Shown here one piece after another: positions 11,700 to 21,663 of a stretch of 64,000 nucleotides of DNA. A model generated the notes under the pieces. The model had not been told where the DNA came from and did no database searches. It saw only the letters and a program-made list of their open reading frames with translations. The position numbers and the translations under genes were made by a program. Each line of letters starts with the position of its first letter. Within the stretch, counting starts at the first letter, position 1. The DNA comes from Polyodon spathula (Eukaryota > Chordata > Actinopteri > Acipenseriformes > Polyodontidae). The DNA lies in NCBI RefSeq assembly GCF_017654505.1, contig NC_054536.1:10899794-10963793 (forward strand). Reading direction: 5' to 3'.

Positions 11700-12345
11700 A
11701 AATCACTGTTTTCTAACTATCTAGGTTACACCTGCTGTTACAGAAATATTTATTAGGGAACATTGCCAATATACACTGCCTAGTTAGGCAGATCACTGTT
11801 TTTACTGGGAAGATGGCAGTTACATTATTTTTTTTATTTTTATTTTTTCTGGGAAATGGGCAATAAACACTGTCTAGTAACTCTGATCACTGTTTTAAAA
11901 TTGTTTTTACTGAGAAGGTGGTTCTTAAATTGTTTTAGTTTTTTTTTTTTTTTTTTTTTTTTTTTGTTTAGTGAAAATAATAAAATGGTATTGCTATGCT
12001 AAACTCTTCATTTAAGCTATAATTTTCCTGTTATAGTATTAATGCAAAAAATCAAGTTGATGATTATTAATGTACCACGTGCAATGGTTTTTAAAAGACC
12101 AAAAAAAGATGCACAACTTTTTACATGCTTTTCACTCAAGCTTCAACCGGCTGAAACCTGTTAATTTTACGGTGTGTGTACTGTAGCCTATATAATGATC
12201 AGTGACAAATATTTAACTAGACAGTGTATATTGCCCATCTTCCCATTAAAAACAGTTAGAAAACAATGATCAAAGTAACTAGACAGTGTATATTGTCCTT
12301 ATTCCCTCAAAGTGTGCTATAGCCATCTTCCCATTAACAGTAGAA
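11700..12345. mobile_element. Inverted-repeat element with internal tandem subunits (probable non-autonomous DNA transposon)
   Basis: A motif containing CAATATACACTGYCTAGTTA, followed by GATCACTGTTTT and then GGGAAGATGG, occurs twice on the + strand (about 11770-11820 and 11855-11930). It occurs twice more on the minus strand (about 12215-12250 and 12270-12340). The two arms are therefore tandemly duplicated and face each other around a roughly 290-bp centre. This architecture fits a MITE with subterminal repeats. The exact termini and target duplication were not identified. Confidence 0.55.
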
Positions 12346-12419
12346 CAGGATCATCTCACATCTGATTTGGTACGCTGCAATCAGGATCTTGTTAGTTCGA
12401 TTTAGCAGATGATCCACCT

Positions 12420-12830
12420 GTGGTGATTATCTTCTTGTACGCTGCAATCGAGGTAAACAAGTGCACTAACTTTAGTCTACGCAAGTATTATGCATCATTG
12501 AAAAGTCAACCTTCTTACAAAAAACGGATCACATGGTTTGAACAGTTACCAGAGGAACTCGTCGACTGTAAGACAATCTCTGCTGTTGAGTATTTGGGAA
12601 ATTTACTAACCACATCTGAAAGTATCAGATGGAGTGTGTCTGACCATCCTTGCAAACACTAGAGGAGATTGCAACCCGTGTAGCAATAGGACATGTGCCA
12701 AAAGATATCCAACCAATACAAAATATCAAATACAGAATAAACCACGTGAAAGAGTTCCCAGGAAAAGAAAACACCAATGATATGCAGATAAAGTATTCAT
12801 TTATAACAATAAATATCCTGTACACATGAA
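12420..12830 (+). other. Coding-like relic of unknown origin next to the inverted repeat
   Basis: An 80-codon open stretch (12420-12662) contains KKRITWFEQLPEELVD and IRWSVSDHPCKH. Shifting frame at about 12650 continues as LEEIATRVAIGHVPKDIQP. The composition looks protein-like, but I recognise no family, and a frameshift is needed to join the two parts. It may be a decayed transposase belonging to the adjacent inverted-repeat element, or chance. Confidence 0.25.
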
Positions 12831-14013
12831 CAGAAGTTCTTTGGTTTGATTTTAATTTTTAATTTGTGTAGGTAGGCCTGTCCCTGTGTAGCTGAAACAA
12901 AGTGTGCATCAATCAAAATGCTACAACAACTTGAAGATAATGATTGGTACCCTAAAACATTTATACAAATCTGTGATTTATTAAACAAAACTGTAACATG
13001 AGGTTTCGATTTGCAGATCTGAGGAAAATGAAACCATGTAAAATACTCCAGAAAAGGAGCTTGGATTTATTGACTTGCTAAGAAAAGACACCCAGAGCAG
13101 AAGCGTGGAAAGAAATGAGTGCATACAGGGTCTCTAAAAGGCTGCTGGAATTGTATGTGTGCTATATTACAAATGTTTCAGATCACATTTTCAGATTCCC
13201 CCCAAACTTCATGCATTTGGTAAATAGCCAATCGGTTCAATTATTGTACACGCTGACTTTATTAAAATAACATGACCCTTTAATGATGCGCATGCTGTTT
13301 GTTTAATTAATTTCTTTGGTACCCAAGGTTCAGGTGAAGAATATTGTCACCCACGTTTTATATTTTGTTTGACACTTTGGTCTTATTCTGTGTGTTTTAG
13401 CACTAATAGGAAACTTGATGCTTGGCTGATGCTTTTGAAGCTTAGTTCAGGTTTTTGATACTAGTTATAGTAGTGTCATTTTGAAGCCTTGTTAGGGCTT
13501 TTTATGCTTTTAGACTTTTTTGGTCACTCTTGATGCTAATCGCCTTGCTGTCTATCAGAAAAAGACTTGTTTTTCATCATATTCATTTTGCTTTAGAGTT
13601 CCTTACCCTATGCCATCGGGGATGGTTTGGTTTTGTTCATGAAAATGTCTACTTCCTTTACTTTTACAAAATACCTTAAGTAATGCAAGTATTATAATAG
13701 GCGTTTCAAAGCTGGGACTGCTTGAGCACTTCCTACTCATTTTAAATCTGTAACCCGTTAGTAACAGTTTTGCTTAGAACAGATGAAAACATTTGAAACC
13801 AAAAAATGATAAGTTACTTGTTTTTATAAAAAATGATAACAGTTACAGTGTAAGATTGTTTGCTTTGTTTATCAGTGTTTGAGTAGAAATAAATACATAC
13901 CTGTAATGAGATTTTTAAATGTTGATTACAAATTATTATTATTTTCAGACTGTAAGAGGACAATTTTTGAATTTCTTTTCTTTTTTTCCCCCACAAGAAT
14001 ACATTGAGTAAAA

Positions 14014-14076
14014 ATGTCAGATGTTTGGCAAGAGTGTATGGACCATGGAGTGTCTGCTGCTAGAAAAGCTGGAGAA
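14014..14076 (+). CDS. impa1: IMPA1 coding exon 1 (start codon)
   Basis: Encodes the first 21 residues, WQECMDHGVSAARKAGE following the start. The spliced exon probably begins at 13998 after CCACAAG, giving a 16-nt leader before ATG. It is followed by GTGAGT and ends in phase 0. Confidence 0.85.
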
Positions 14077-14343
14077 GTGAGTGAAAAACTTACCTTTTGT
14101 GCTTCAATTTCATGCCTGGTTTTAAGCAAACGTTATCAACAGTTTTTAAGATAGCATACAGGTATAAAGTAAAGATTAACCACTGTAAAATACAGTGTTT
14201 ACTGGAAGCCAGCTTTTGTTTTTATTACTGGTATTTTAAAATCTAATAATATTTGCAATATAAAAACGCTACTGTATTTACAATTCTTAGTTTGCTCCCA
14301 ATACACTTGTTAGTATCTTTGTTTTGAATATATTCCTTTGTAG

Positions 14344-14483
14344 GTGGTTCGGGAAGCTTTAAAAAATGAAGGCTGTATGTCTGTAATGCTGAAAAGTTCT
14401 CCAGCTGATCTGGTAACAGAGACTGATCAGAAGGTGGAGTCGTTGATTATATCTTCAATCAGAGAGAAATTTCCAACTCACAG
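14344..14483 (+). CDS. impa1: IMPA1 coding exon 2
   Basis: Encodes residues 22-67 and two bases of 68, including VMLKSSPADLVTETDQKVE, the conserved N-terminal helix and the TETD turn. Acceptor TTTGTAG, donor GTAACA. Relative to mammals it carries two extra residues just before VMLK. Confidence 0.9.
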
Positions 14484-14684
14484 GTAACACACAGGTAACT
14501 GTGTTCAAAGTTAAGAAAATCCTCATGACCAGAATTAAAGTGCGCTTGAGAATAAAAAGTTATTTATGCTTGACCTTGAGCACCCAAGATGAAACATTCA
14601 TGTGCTGAATCATTGTAAATACATTTGTGTTCTTATTTTGTATGTTCAGGTGATTGTGAGAAATTGTGTTTTGTTATATTTTAG

Positions 14685-14789
14685 TTTTATTGGAGAGGAG
14701 TCTGTGGCAGCAGGAGAATCTAGCATACTAACAGACAACCCCACTTGGATTATCGACCCCATTGATGGGACAACCAACTTTGTGCACAG
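14685..14789 (+). CDS. impa1: IMPA1 coding exon 3 (catalytic metal site)
   Basis: Encodes [11 protein letters not shown] and then [16 protein letters not shown]. It supplies the Glu of GEES and both Asp of DPID, which coordinate the catalytic magnesium ions in this family. All three are intact. Acceptor ATTTTAG, donor GTTTGA. Confidence 0.92.
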
Positions 14790-15571
14790 GTTTGAATTGA
14801 ACTTTCCTCAACGGACACAGAGACTGACTCTCCCCATACCCGGAGTTATTTCATTACCATATTTTCATACATTCTAATGAATGATGTGCGTTATGAAAAT
14901 ATATCAGTCACATGAACCGCAAGATTTTAAATAACTGGTTGAATTGTAAAGTTATTATTTAGAGCTCAGGTACAGACATTATTTTCTGTAGGGTTTTTGC
15001 TCATTCTTTGACTAAACATTCTTTACATCTTATAGTACGATTAATCAGATTTATAGATTTTCCTCTTGACATATGGATATGTGCTGTTGCTACTGATACT
15101 GTTACATTTAAAATACTGATGATACAGTTTGCCATAACTTAAAAAATATATATGTTGTGTCACAGTTTATAGTTAATTCAATGCTTTCCCATATAGATTC
15201 ATTGGCAATGTAATGATTAGCCAACAGATTCAATAGTATGCTATTTTTAGCAACCATCGTAGGAAATGTGATGTTGTGTTAACAGATTAAGTTGTGTGTG
15301 TGTGTGAGCGATGGTGTATCTAGAAAGTACTGCTGAAGCTTGATGATTAAAAGAAATATTCAGGTATTTTGATTGACTTGTTGATGAAGTTCCACATAGC
15401 AAAGCACAGTTGACAGATCACACAAGCCACTAAAATTGCACCTCTTGTACATTAACACAACCCAGAGAGAAAATGATTGGCAGCTCCATTCAGTGGTTTG
15501 ATAAGATCCGAAATCTTAAAGGTCTTGTGTTCAAAGTACGTTTTCTTATTGTCTTTTTTTTTCTTTTTTAG

Positions 15572-15615
15572 ATTTCCATTTGTAGCCGTGTCTATTGGCT
15601 TTGCTGTGAAGAAAG
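15572..15615 (+). CDS. impa1: IMPA1 coding exon 4 (non-canonical AT donor)
   Basis: Short exon encoding FPFVAVSIGFAVKK. The protein alignment requires the exon to end at the G of 15615, because joining to exon 5 then yields KKELEFGVV with no gap against other IMPA1 proteins. The intron begins ATATACCT, so the donor dinucleotide is AT. The acceptor (TGTTTTAG) is ordinary. Confidence 0.8.
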
Positions 15616-16287
15616 ATATACCTATGCTTCTGTTTCTATAGGAACTAAATCCAGCTTTAAGATGGGTGGTATATATTTGCATTCCAGCTGTATAAAACCA
15701 AAATGAATAGGTGGCATAATTGTTCTTGATTCTACCAAATAAATGTTTCTGCAGTGATCACTGGCAAGACTGGAGGGGCGGTGCAAGTCCCTGTATACAT
15801 TTATTTACCAGACTAGACCTATTGATCATTTGGACAGAGTTTATTTTCAATGATGTGTTAAGTTTGTGTGGGAAGGCGGTATCCCAGACTGTAGAAATGT
15901 TATGTGAACCTGTTTATACTCATTGAACCTGTTCCTTAGAAGTTGGTTGAGGATGAGGTCTTTAACAGTGTAGCCAGGAACAGTGATGGGGTTGTCTGTG
16001 CACCTCTGTATCTTTGCTTTTTACAACTGCCGTACTAGCAGGAGTCTGAGATTGAGATTGTTATTGTATCCAAGGTTTCACCAGTCCACATGTCTGTGTA
16101 GAACAAGCATTTTCTCTTGAAAGCAGAATCCCAAACTAAATACCTCTTTGGTTAATTATTCCAATTAACCCTCCACCCTAAGGTTTTGCTCTATTACTGT
16201 TTCCAGTTCGAAATTACTCAGCAGTCGTTAATTCTAAAACCGCCTCACTTTAATAAGGGTAAATAATCCTTTTGTATTCTGTTTTAG

Positions 16288-16398
16288 AGCTAGAATTTGG
16301 AGTTGTTTACAGCTGCATGGAGGACAAAATATACACTGCAAGAAAAGGGAAAGGAGCATTTTGCAATGGAGTGCAGCTAAAGGTCTCCGGGCAAGAAG
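16288..16398 (+). CDS. impa1: IMPA1 coding exon 5
   Basis: Encodes LEFGVVYSCMEDKIYTARKG and GAFCNGVQLKVSGQE, part of the central sheet and the conserved RKGKGAF loop. Acceptor TGTTTTAG, donor GTGACA. Confidence 0.9.
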
Positions 16399-16448
16399 GT
16401 GACATAGCAAAACAATTCTAAAAATAAATGATTGAAAACCTGTAGAAT

Positions 16449-18005
16449 AGATGAGAGAGAATGAGAGAGAGAGAGCAAGAGAGAAAGAATATTGTTTAGG
16501 ATGCTGTACTATAGAAACTTGTCCACACCTTGAGAGGATAAGAATAATTAAATTATAACTTTAACATTCATTCCATTTACAATAAACATTCATATACTTT
16601 ACTCATGTTTCTTCTCATTTATACTTATTTGTTTAAACTGATTGAATACCGTCTCTGTTTACAAACAATATTGTTCAACTATTCTATTGCTTACTTGTTG
16701 TTGTTGTTATTATCGTTGTTATTCTCGAGTCCCTAACTATTACCAGTAAAGACTGAACATTAGCATTACCCCTTGTCTTGGAAGATTACCGAACATATGG
16801 CAATAACAAAACCCTTGTTCCATGTGTATAGCTATGGCAATATGTAATGGATATATAATAAATTACTGCTGTATTGCCAGTAGATTAGCATGAACAATAA
16901 TAATCACAATGACATGCTTGAAATATTACAGCGGAAATAAAAATTATTATACTTTCAAACTCTGAGCAAGCTACAACCTTACCAGTGCCATTAATCAATA
17001 AAACAAATAGACTTACTTTTTTTTTTTTTACTTCACATATTACAACTAGTTCCCTGTTGTAAAGGAATAAACAACAAAAAAAAAAACACATTTTTATATA
17101 TATAATATATATAATATCTATATAATATATATTATATAATATATATATATATATATATATTATATATTATATATGGTGTGTAGCTGAATCTTCATCATCC
17201 AGATGGCTATTGTAAAACAAATTATTCCAGTCAGATTGTTGTGAGAAGCTGGCGTTGTGCATGAAGTACAAAATAGCACATTACCATCGACGTGAAATGT
17301 GTACTTGCCAAACTCGCTGATCCCGTCTTTATGGGTGATTGTTATTGTTTTTGGCATCTTTGAACACCTCTGAATACTCTGACATCTCTGACATCATAGA
17401 AAATCCATGTTATTCTTTGTTATTCCTCAAACAAATTCCTAGTATCCCTGCTACTGCACTACATAATCAAATAGGTAATGTGATATGAAAAGGGGGCCCT
17501 AAGTCTGCTTTGCGTTCATATATATGTAAAGGCCGGTCCTGGATTGCAGGCCCTGGGCCACATCGAAACGGTGGCCTAAATCTAGGCTGGCCCTGGGCCG
17601 TCTTAATTCGCAAATGTCAGTGGGGTCTAATAGTGACCTAAGCTTAGTTTTGATCTACTTTAATGGTCTGATTAGCAGTATATCCAATTTTTTCTATCTA
17701 TCGTTTTGTTAATATAAAGGATATAGAATTATATAAGAATATATTCTAGGTGCGGTATATTGTTTGCCTTGTGCAGAACCAATATCTGTGTGGTTATTCT
17801 CCACAATGTGTCTTTTTGCAAAAGAAAATGGACAAGAAAAACTTGTAGTGTAAGAAAACAAACTCCTTATAATAATGAGGCAGTGATCCAAGCAGCAGTG
17901 CTTGGAATGTTGTTAAGCCGCTATTCTGTCTACTGAAGCCATTGCATAATGGCATTTGAAATCTCAGCTCATTTTCAATTTTTTTATTTTTTATTTTCTC
18001 TCTAG
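16449..18005. other. IMPA1 intron 5 repeats
   Basis: Holds a GAGA-rich tract at 16449-16486, an interrupted (TA)n array at 17095-17174 and short T-runs. No further exon was seen. Confidence 0.6.
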
Positions 18006-18114
18006 ATATAACCAAATCACTTATAATTACTGAACTGGGCTCCAATCGAAACCCAGATACTCTGAAAAGGGTTCTTGCAAACATGGATTGACTTTTGTGC
18101 ATTCCAATTCACGG
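18006..18114 (+). CDS. impa1: IMPA1 coding exon 6 with in-frame TGA
   Basis: Encodes ITKSLIITELGSNRNPDTLK and then RVLANMD, TGA, LLCIPIH. The stop (18089-18091) replaces the residue that is Lys in mammals. Both splice sites (CTCTCTAG acceptor, GTAAGC donor) and the frame on either side are preserved, so a single substitution is enough to explain it. Confidence 0.88.
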
Positions 18115-18135
18115 GTAAGCTTTTTCCATGTACAC

Positions 18136-18167
<32 letters not shown>

Positions 18168-18483
18168 TTCTGTAAGCCTTAGCATTAAATGGAAAATTAT
18201 ATATTGAATATTTTACTTTTAACAGTTATGCAAGTAAAACGTCAGTTGCCACGTTGCTGTGCTTTTGAATGGGATGGATTTTTTTCACATAATGTATTTG
18301 TGTGACAAATGTTTTATCATATTTAGTACTGTACAGATAGTTTTATTCTAATATTAATTTATAAATATTACAATAAACCATAGACATACGGAACCTGTAA
18401 CCATAGACATACAGAAGATGGCACATTCCTTAACTGATTACCAGCATATTTCCAGCTACTGTAAATGTTTTGATCTTTTACAG

Positions 18484-18632
18484 AATCCGAGCGGTAGGAA
18501 CAGCCGCAGTTAACATGTGCCTAGTGGCCACAGGCGGGGCAGATGCTTATTACGAAATTGGGATCCACTGCTGGGACATGGCAGCAGCTGCAGTCGTAGT
18601 TACAGCGGGAAGCGTTGTAATGGATGTCACTG
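18484..18632 (+). CDS. impa1: IMPA1 coding exon 7 lacking the conserved Glu
   Basis: Encodes RAVGTAAVNMCLVATGGADA, the GIHCWDM motif and MDVT. Where the family reads VTEAGG, this copy reads VTAGS: exactly one codon is missing between ACA (18602-18604) and GCG (18605-18607). That Glu (Glu213 in mammals) contacts the inositol ring. Acceptor TTTTACAG, donor GTAAGT. Confidence 0.9.
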
Positions 18633-18778
18633 GTAAGTAGCAGAGTGTAGTCTGTTGACTCTGTAGGTTATCATACTTGTATATGGCAACAACATATGTT
18701 TTGAAAGTAGATTTTAATAACGTTTTGCAAAAAACTAACTACCAGTATTGTAACATTTGTCCCACATTTATTTCGCAG

Positions 18779-18903
18779 GAGGACCGTTTGATTTAATGTC
18801 CCGAAGATTGGTAACATCAAGCAATAGAGCCATTGGAGAAAGAATAGCGAAAGAGCTTCAGGCCTTTCTGTGTGAAAGAGATGATGGAAAGAAAGAAGAT
18901 TAA
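18779..18903 (+). CDS. impa1: IMPA1 terminal coding exon
   Basis: Encodes GGPFDLMSRRLVTSSNRAIG and ERIAKELQAF, then a divergent Asp/Lys-rich tail ending GKKED before TAA at 18901-18903. The acceptor is TTTCGCAG. A possible polyadenylation signal, ATTAAA, lies at 19099. Confidence 0.9.
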
Positions 18904-19770
18904 TTACATTGGATTATTTTAAGGTCAGTATTGTTGGCTAAAACTGTTTATTGTATATTAATTTATATTGAAAACCATGGATAATGATGACCATGTATTG
19001 TTTTTATTTTTCAGCTTGGTGTGAAAGTTTTACTGCAAAAATACTTTACTAGTGTTCATAAGTTTTCTCAGACTAGTGTACTAGTGTGAATTGTATACAT
19101 TAAACTATTGGTGTAATTTCAGAAAATATGCATTCATTCTGAAACGACACACATTGTAACATGCAGACCCTTTCCTTTACATTCCTGTTATAATCTGCAA
19201 GCCTGAGGAATTTATAAGTGTACTTTATTATATTTATTAAAAATATTTTTAAACAAATGTTGTCACGTAAACTTGAAGTTAAATAGGTCATCATGAAGTC
19301 AGCTGAATGGGATGGATTTTCTTCATAATGTAGAGAGAGAGAGATTATTTTTATTTATTCATTTTTTGTTTCATTTTTCACATTGTTTTATTTCATTATT
19401 ACAGATACACATTAATAATACAATTTTATTACACTAAAATATTGACAATTACAAATACCCATCAGCACAAATAAGAACATAAGAAAGTTTACAAACGAGA
19501 GGAGGCCATTCGGCCCATCTTGCTCGTTTGGTTGTTGGTAGCTTATTGATCCCAAAATCTCATCAAGCAGCTTCTTGAAGGATCCCAGGGTGTCAGCTTC
19601 AACAACATTACTGGGGAGTTGATTCCAGACCCTCACAATTCTCTGTGTAAAAAAGTGCCTCCTATTTTCTGTTCTGAATGCCCCTTTTTCTAAACTCCAT
19701 TTGTGACCCCTGGTCCTTGTTTCTTTTTTCAGGCTGAAAAAGTCCCTTGGGTCGACACTGTCAATACCTT

Positions 19771-21663
19771 TTAGAATTTGGATGCTTGAATTAGGTCGCC
19801 ACGTAGTCTTCTTTGTTCAAGACTGAACAGATTCAATTCTTTTAGCCTGTCTGCATATGACATGCCTTTTAAGCCCGGAATAATTCTGGTCGCTCTTCTT
19901 TGCACTCTTTCTAGAGCAGCAATATCTTTTTTATAGCGAGGTGACCAGAACTGCACACAATATTCAAGATGAGGTCTTACAAGTGCATTGTACAGTTTTA
20001 ACATTACTTCCCTTGATTTAAATTCAACACTTTTCACAATGTATCCGAGCATCTTGTTAGCCTTTTTTATAGCTTCCCCACATTGCCTAGATGAAGACAT
20101 TTCTGAGTCAACAAAAACTCCTAGGTCTTTTTCATAGATTCCTTCTCCAATTTCAATATCTCCCATATGATATTTATAATGTACATTTTTATTTCCTGCG
20201 TGCAGTACCTTACACTTTTCTCTATTAAATGTCATTTGCCATGTGTCTGCCCAGTTCTGAATCTTGTCTAGATCATTTTGAATGACCTTTGCTGCTGCAA
20301 CAGTGTTTGCCACTCCTCCTACTTTTGTGTCGTCTGCAAATTTAACAAGTTTGCTTACTATACCAGAATCTAAATCATTAATGTAGATTAGGAATAGCAG
20401 AGGACCTAATACTGATCCCTGTGGTACACCGCTGGTTACCACACTCCATTCTGAGGTTTTTCCTCTAATCAGTACTTTCTGTTTTCTACATGTTAACCAC
20501 TCCCTAATCCATGTACATGTGTTTCCTTGAATCCCAACTGCGTTCAGTTTGAGAATTAATCTTTTGTGCGGGACTTTGTCAAAAGCTTTCTGGAAATCTA
20601 AATAAACCATGTCATATGCTTTGCAATTATCCATTATCGATGTTGCATCCTCAAAAAAATCAAGCAAGTTAGTTAGACACGATCTCCCTTTCCTAAAACC
20701 ATGTTGACTGTCTCCCAGGACCCTGTTACCATATAGGTAATTTTCCATTTTGGATCTTATTATAGTTTCCATAAGTTTGCATATAATAGAAGTCAGGCTT
20801 ACTGGTCTGTAGTTACCTGGTTCAGTTTTGTTTCCCTTTTTGTGGATCGGTATTACGTTTGCAATTTTCCAGTCTGTCGGTACCACCCCTGTGTCAAGAG
20901 ACTGCTGCATGATCTTGGTTAGCGGTTTGTAAATTACTTCTTTCATTTCTTTGAGTACTACTGGGAGGATCTCATCCAGCCCAGGGGATTTGTTTATTTT
21001 AAGAGCTCCTAGTCCCTTTAACACTTCTGCCTCAGTTATGCTAAAGTTATTTAAAACTGGATAGGAACTGGATGACATGTGGGGCATGTTGTCAGTATCT
21101 TCCTTTGTAAAAACTTGTGAAAAGTAATCATTTAACATATTTGCTATTTTTTTTTCTTCCTCTACGATTTTGCCATTTGTATCTCTTAAACATTTAATCT
21201 CCTCTTTGAATGTTCTCTTGCTGTTGTAATATTGGAAAAAGATTTTGGAATTGGTTTTAGCTCCCTTAGCAATGTTCATTTCTATTTCTCTCTTGGCCTT
21301 TCTAACTTCCTTTTTGACTTGCGTTTGCAGTTCTGTGTACTCTTTCTGCGTACTTTCTTTTTGGTCCTTTTTTAATGCTCTGTAAAGTGCCTTTTTTCGC
21401 TGAATATTTTTTTTAATTGATCTATTAAACCATTTTGGCAATTTAGTTTTACATTTAGATTTGTCTACTTTAGGGATATAATTGTTTTGCGCCTCTAGTA
21501 CTACATTTTTGAAGAACAACCATCCTTCTTCTGTGGGTGTTTTCTCTATTTTACTCCAATCTACTTCTGTTAGTCTCTGTTTCATACCTTCATAGTTTGC
21601 TTTTCTAAAATTGTAAACCTTAGCTTTAGTCTTTACTTTTGGGGGATTTAAAAAACACTTCAA
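19771..21663 (-). CDS. LINE reverse transcriptase (ORF2 part)
   Basis: RNA-directed DNA polymerase of a CR1-like non-LTR retrotransposon. A Lys-rich linker (residues ~1-170) precedes the RT domain. The domain contains YRPVSLTS (~285), HGFRKGRS (~321), DFQKAFDKV (~356), GVPQGSVLGP (~412) and the active-site FADDT (~442), with all three catalytic Asp present. The C-terminal stretch [20 protein letters not shown] is characteristic of this clade. The frame stops early after LRGDLIQASKF because of a one-base deletion. The true C-terminus continues in another frame (19636-19470) with RVWNQLPSNVVEADTLGSFK. Without the two frameshifts the element would encode an almost complete polymerase. Confidence 0.92.
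   Translation of the reverse strand: MKCFLNPPKVKTKAKVYNFRKANYEGMKQRLTEVDWSKIEKTPTEEGWLFFKNVVLEAQNNYIPKVDKSKCKTKLPKWFNRSIKKNIQRKKALYRALKKDQKESTQKEYTELQTQVKKEVRKAKREIEMNIAKGAKTNSKIFFQYYNSKRTFKEEIKCLRDTNGKIVEEEKKIANMLNDYFSQVFTKEDTDNMPHMSSSSYPVLNNFSITEAEVLKGLGALKINKSPGLDEILPVVLKEMKEVIYKPLTKIMQQSLDTGVVPTDWKIANVIPIHKKGNKTEPGNYRPVSLTSIICKLMETIIRSKMENYLYGNRVLGDSQHGFRKGRSCLTNLLDFFEDATSIMDNCKAYDMVYLDFQKAFDKVPHKRLILKLNAVGIQGNTCTWIREWLTCRKQKVLIRGKTSEWSVVTSGVPQGSVLGPLLFLIYINDLDSGIVSKLVKFADDTKVGGVANTVAAAKVIQNDLDKIQNWADTWQMTFNREKCKVLHAGNKNVHYKYHMGDIEIGEGIYEKDLGVFVDSEMSSSRQCGEAIKKANKMLGYIVKSVEFKSREVMLKLYNALVRPHLEYCVQFWSPRYKKDIAALERVQRRATRIIPGLKGMSYADRLKELNLFSLEQRRLRGDLIQASKF

Larger units (their letters stand above)
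14014..18903 (+). pseudogene. impa1: IMPA1, myo-inositol monophosphatase 1, eight coding exons with disabling lesions
   Basis: IMPA1 is a cytosolic Mg-dependent, lithium-sensitive phosphatase that releases myo-inositol for phosphoinositide signalling. Exons at 14014-14076, 14344-14483, 14685-14789, 15572-15615, 16288-16398, 18006-18114, 18484-18632 and 18779-18903 join in phase to 846 nt, or 281 codons plus stop. This is close to the usual ~277 residues. Metal-site motifs are present: GEES (exon 3), [12 protein letters not shown] (exon 3), HCWD (exon 7) and MDVTGG (exons 7-8). Three lesions stand out. TGA at 18089-18091 ends the frame at codon 183. The Glu of the VTEAGG motif is deleted at 18604/18605. 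The donor of intron 4 is AT, not GT. Together these imply a non-functional copy, although the rest of the protein is well preserved, so decay looks recent. The ATG at 14014 starts the family's usual N-terminus; the 5' UTR exon was not found. Confidence 0.85.

Noticed and set aside
15616..15623. Classic U12-type AT-AC intron in IMPA1
   Set aside because: The 5' end is only a partial match, the 3' end is AG rather than AC, and no good U12 branch site is visible. Kept only as an alternative to a mutated GT donor.
18089..18091. TGA as a selenocysteine codon
   Set aside because: IMPA1 is not a selenoprotein family and the aligned residue is Lys; other lesions in the gene support a plain stop.
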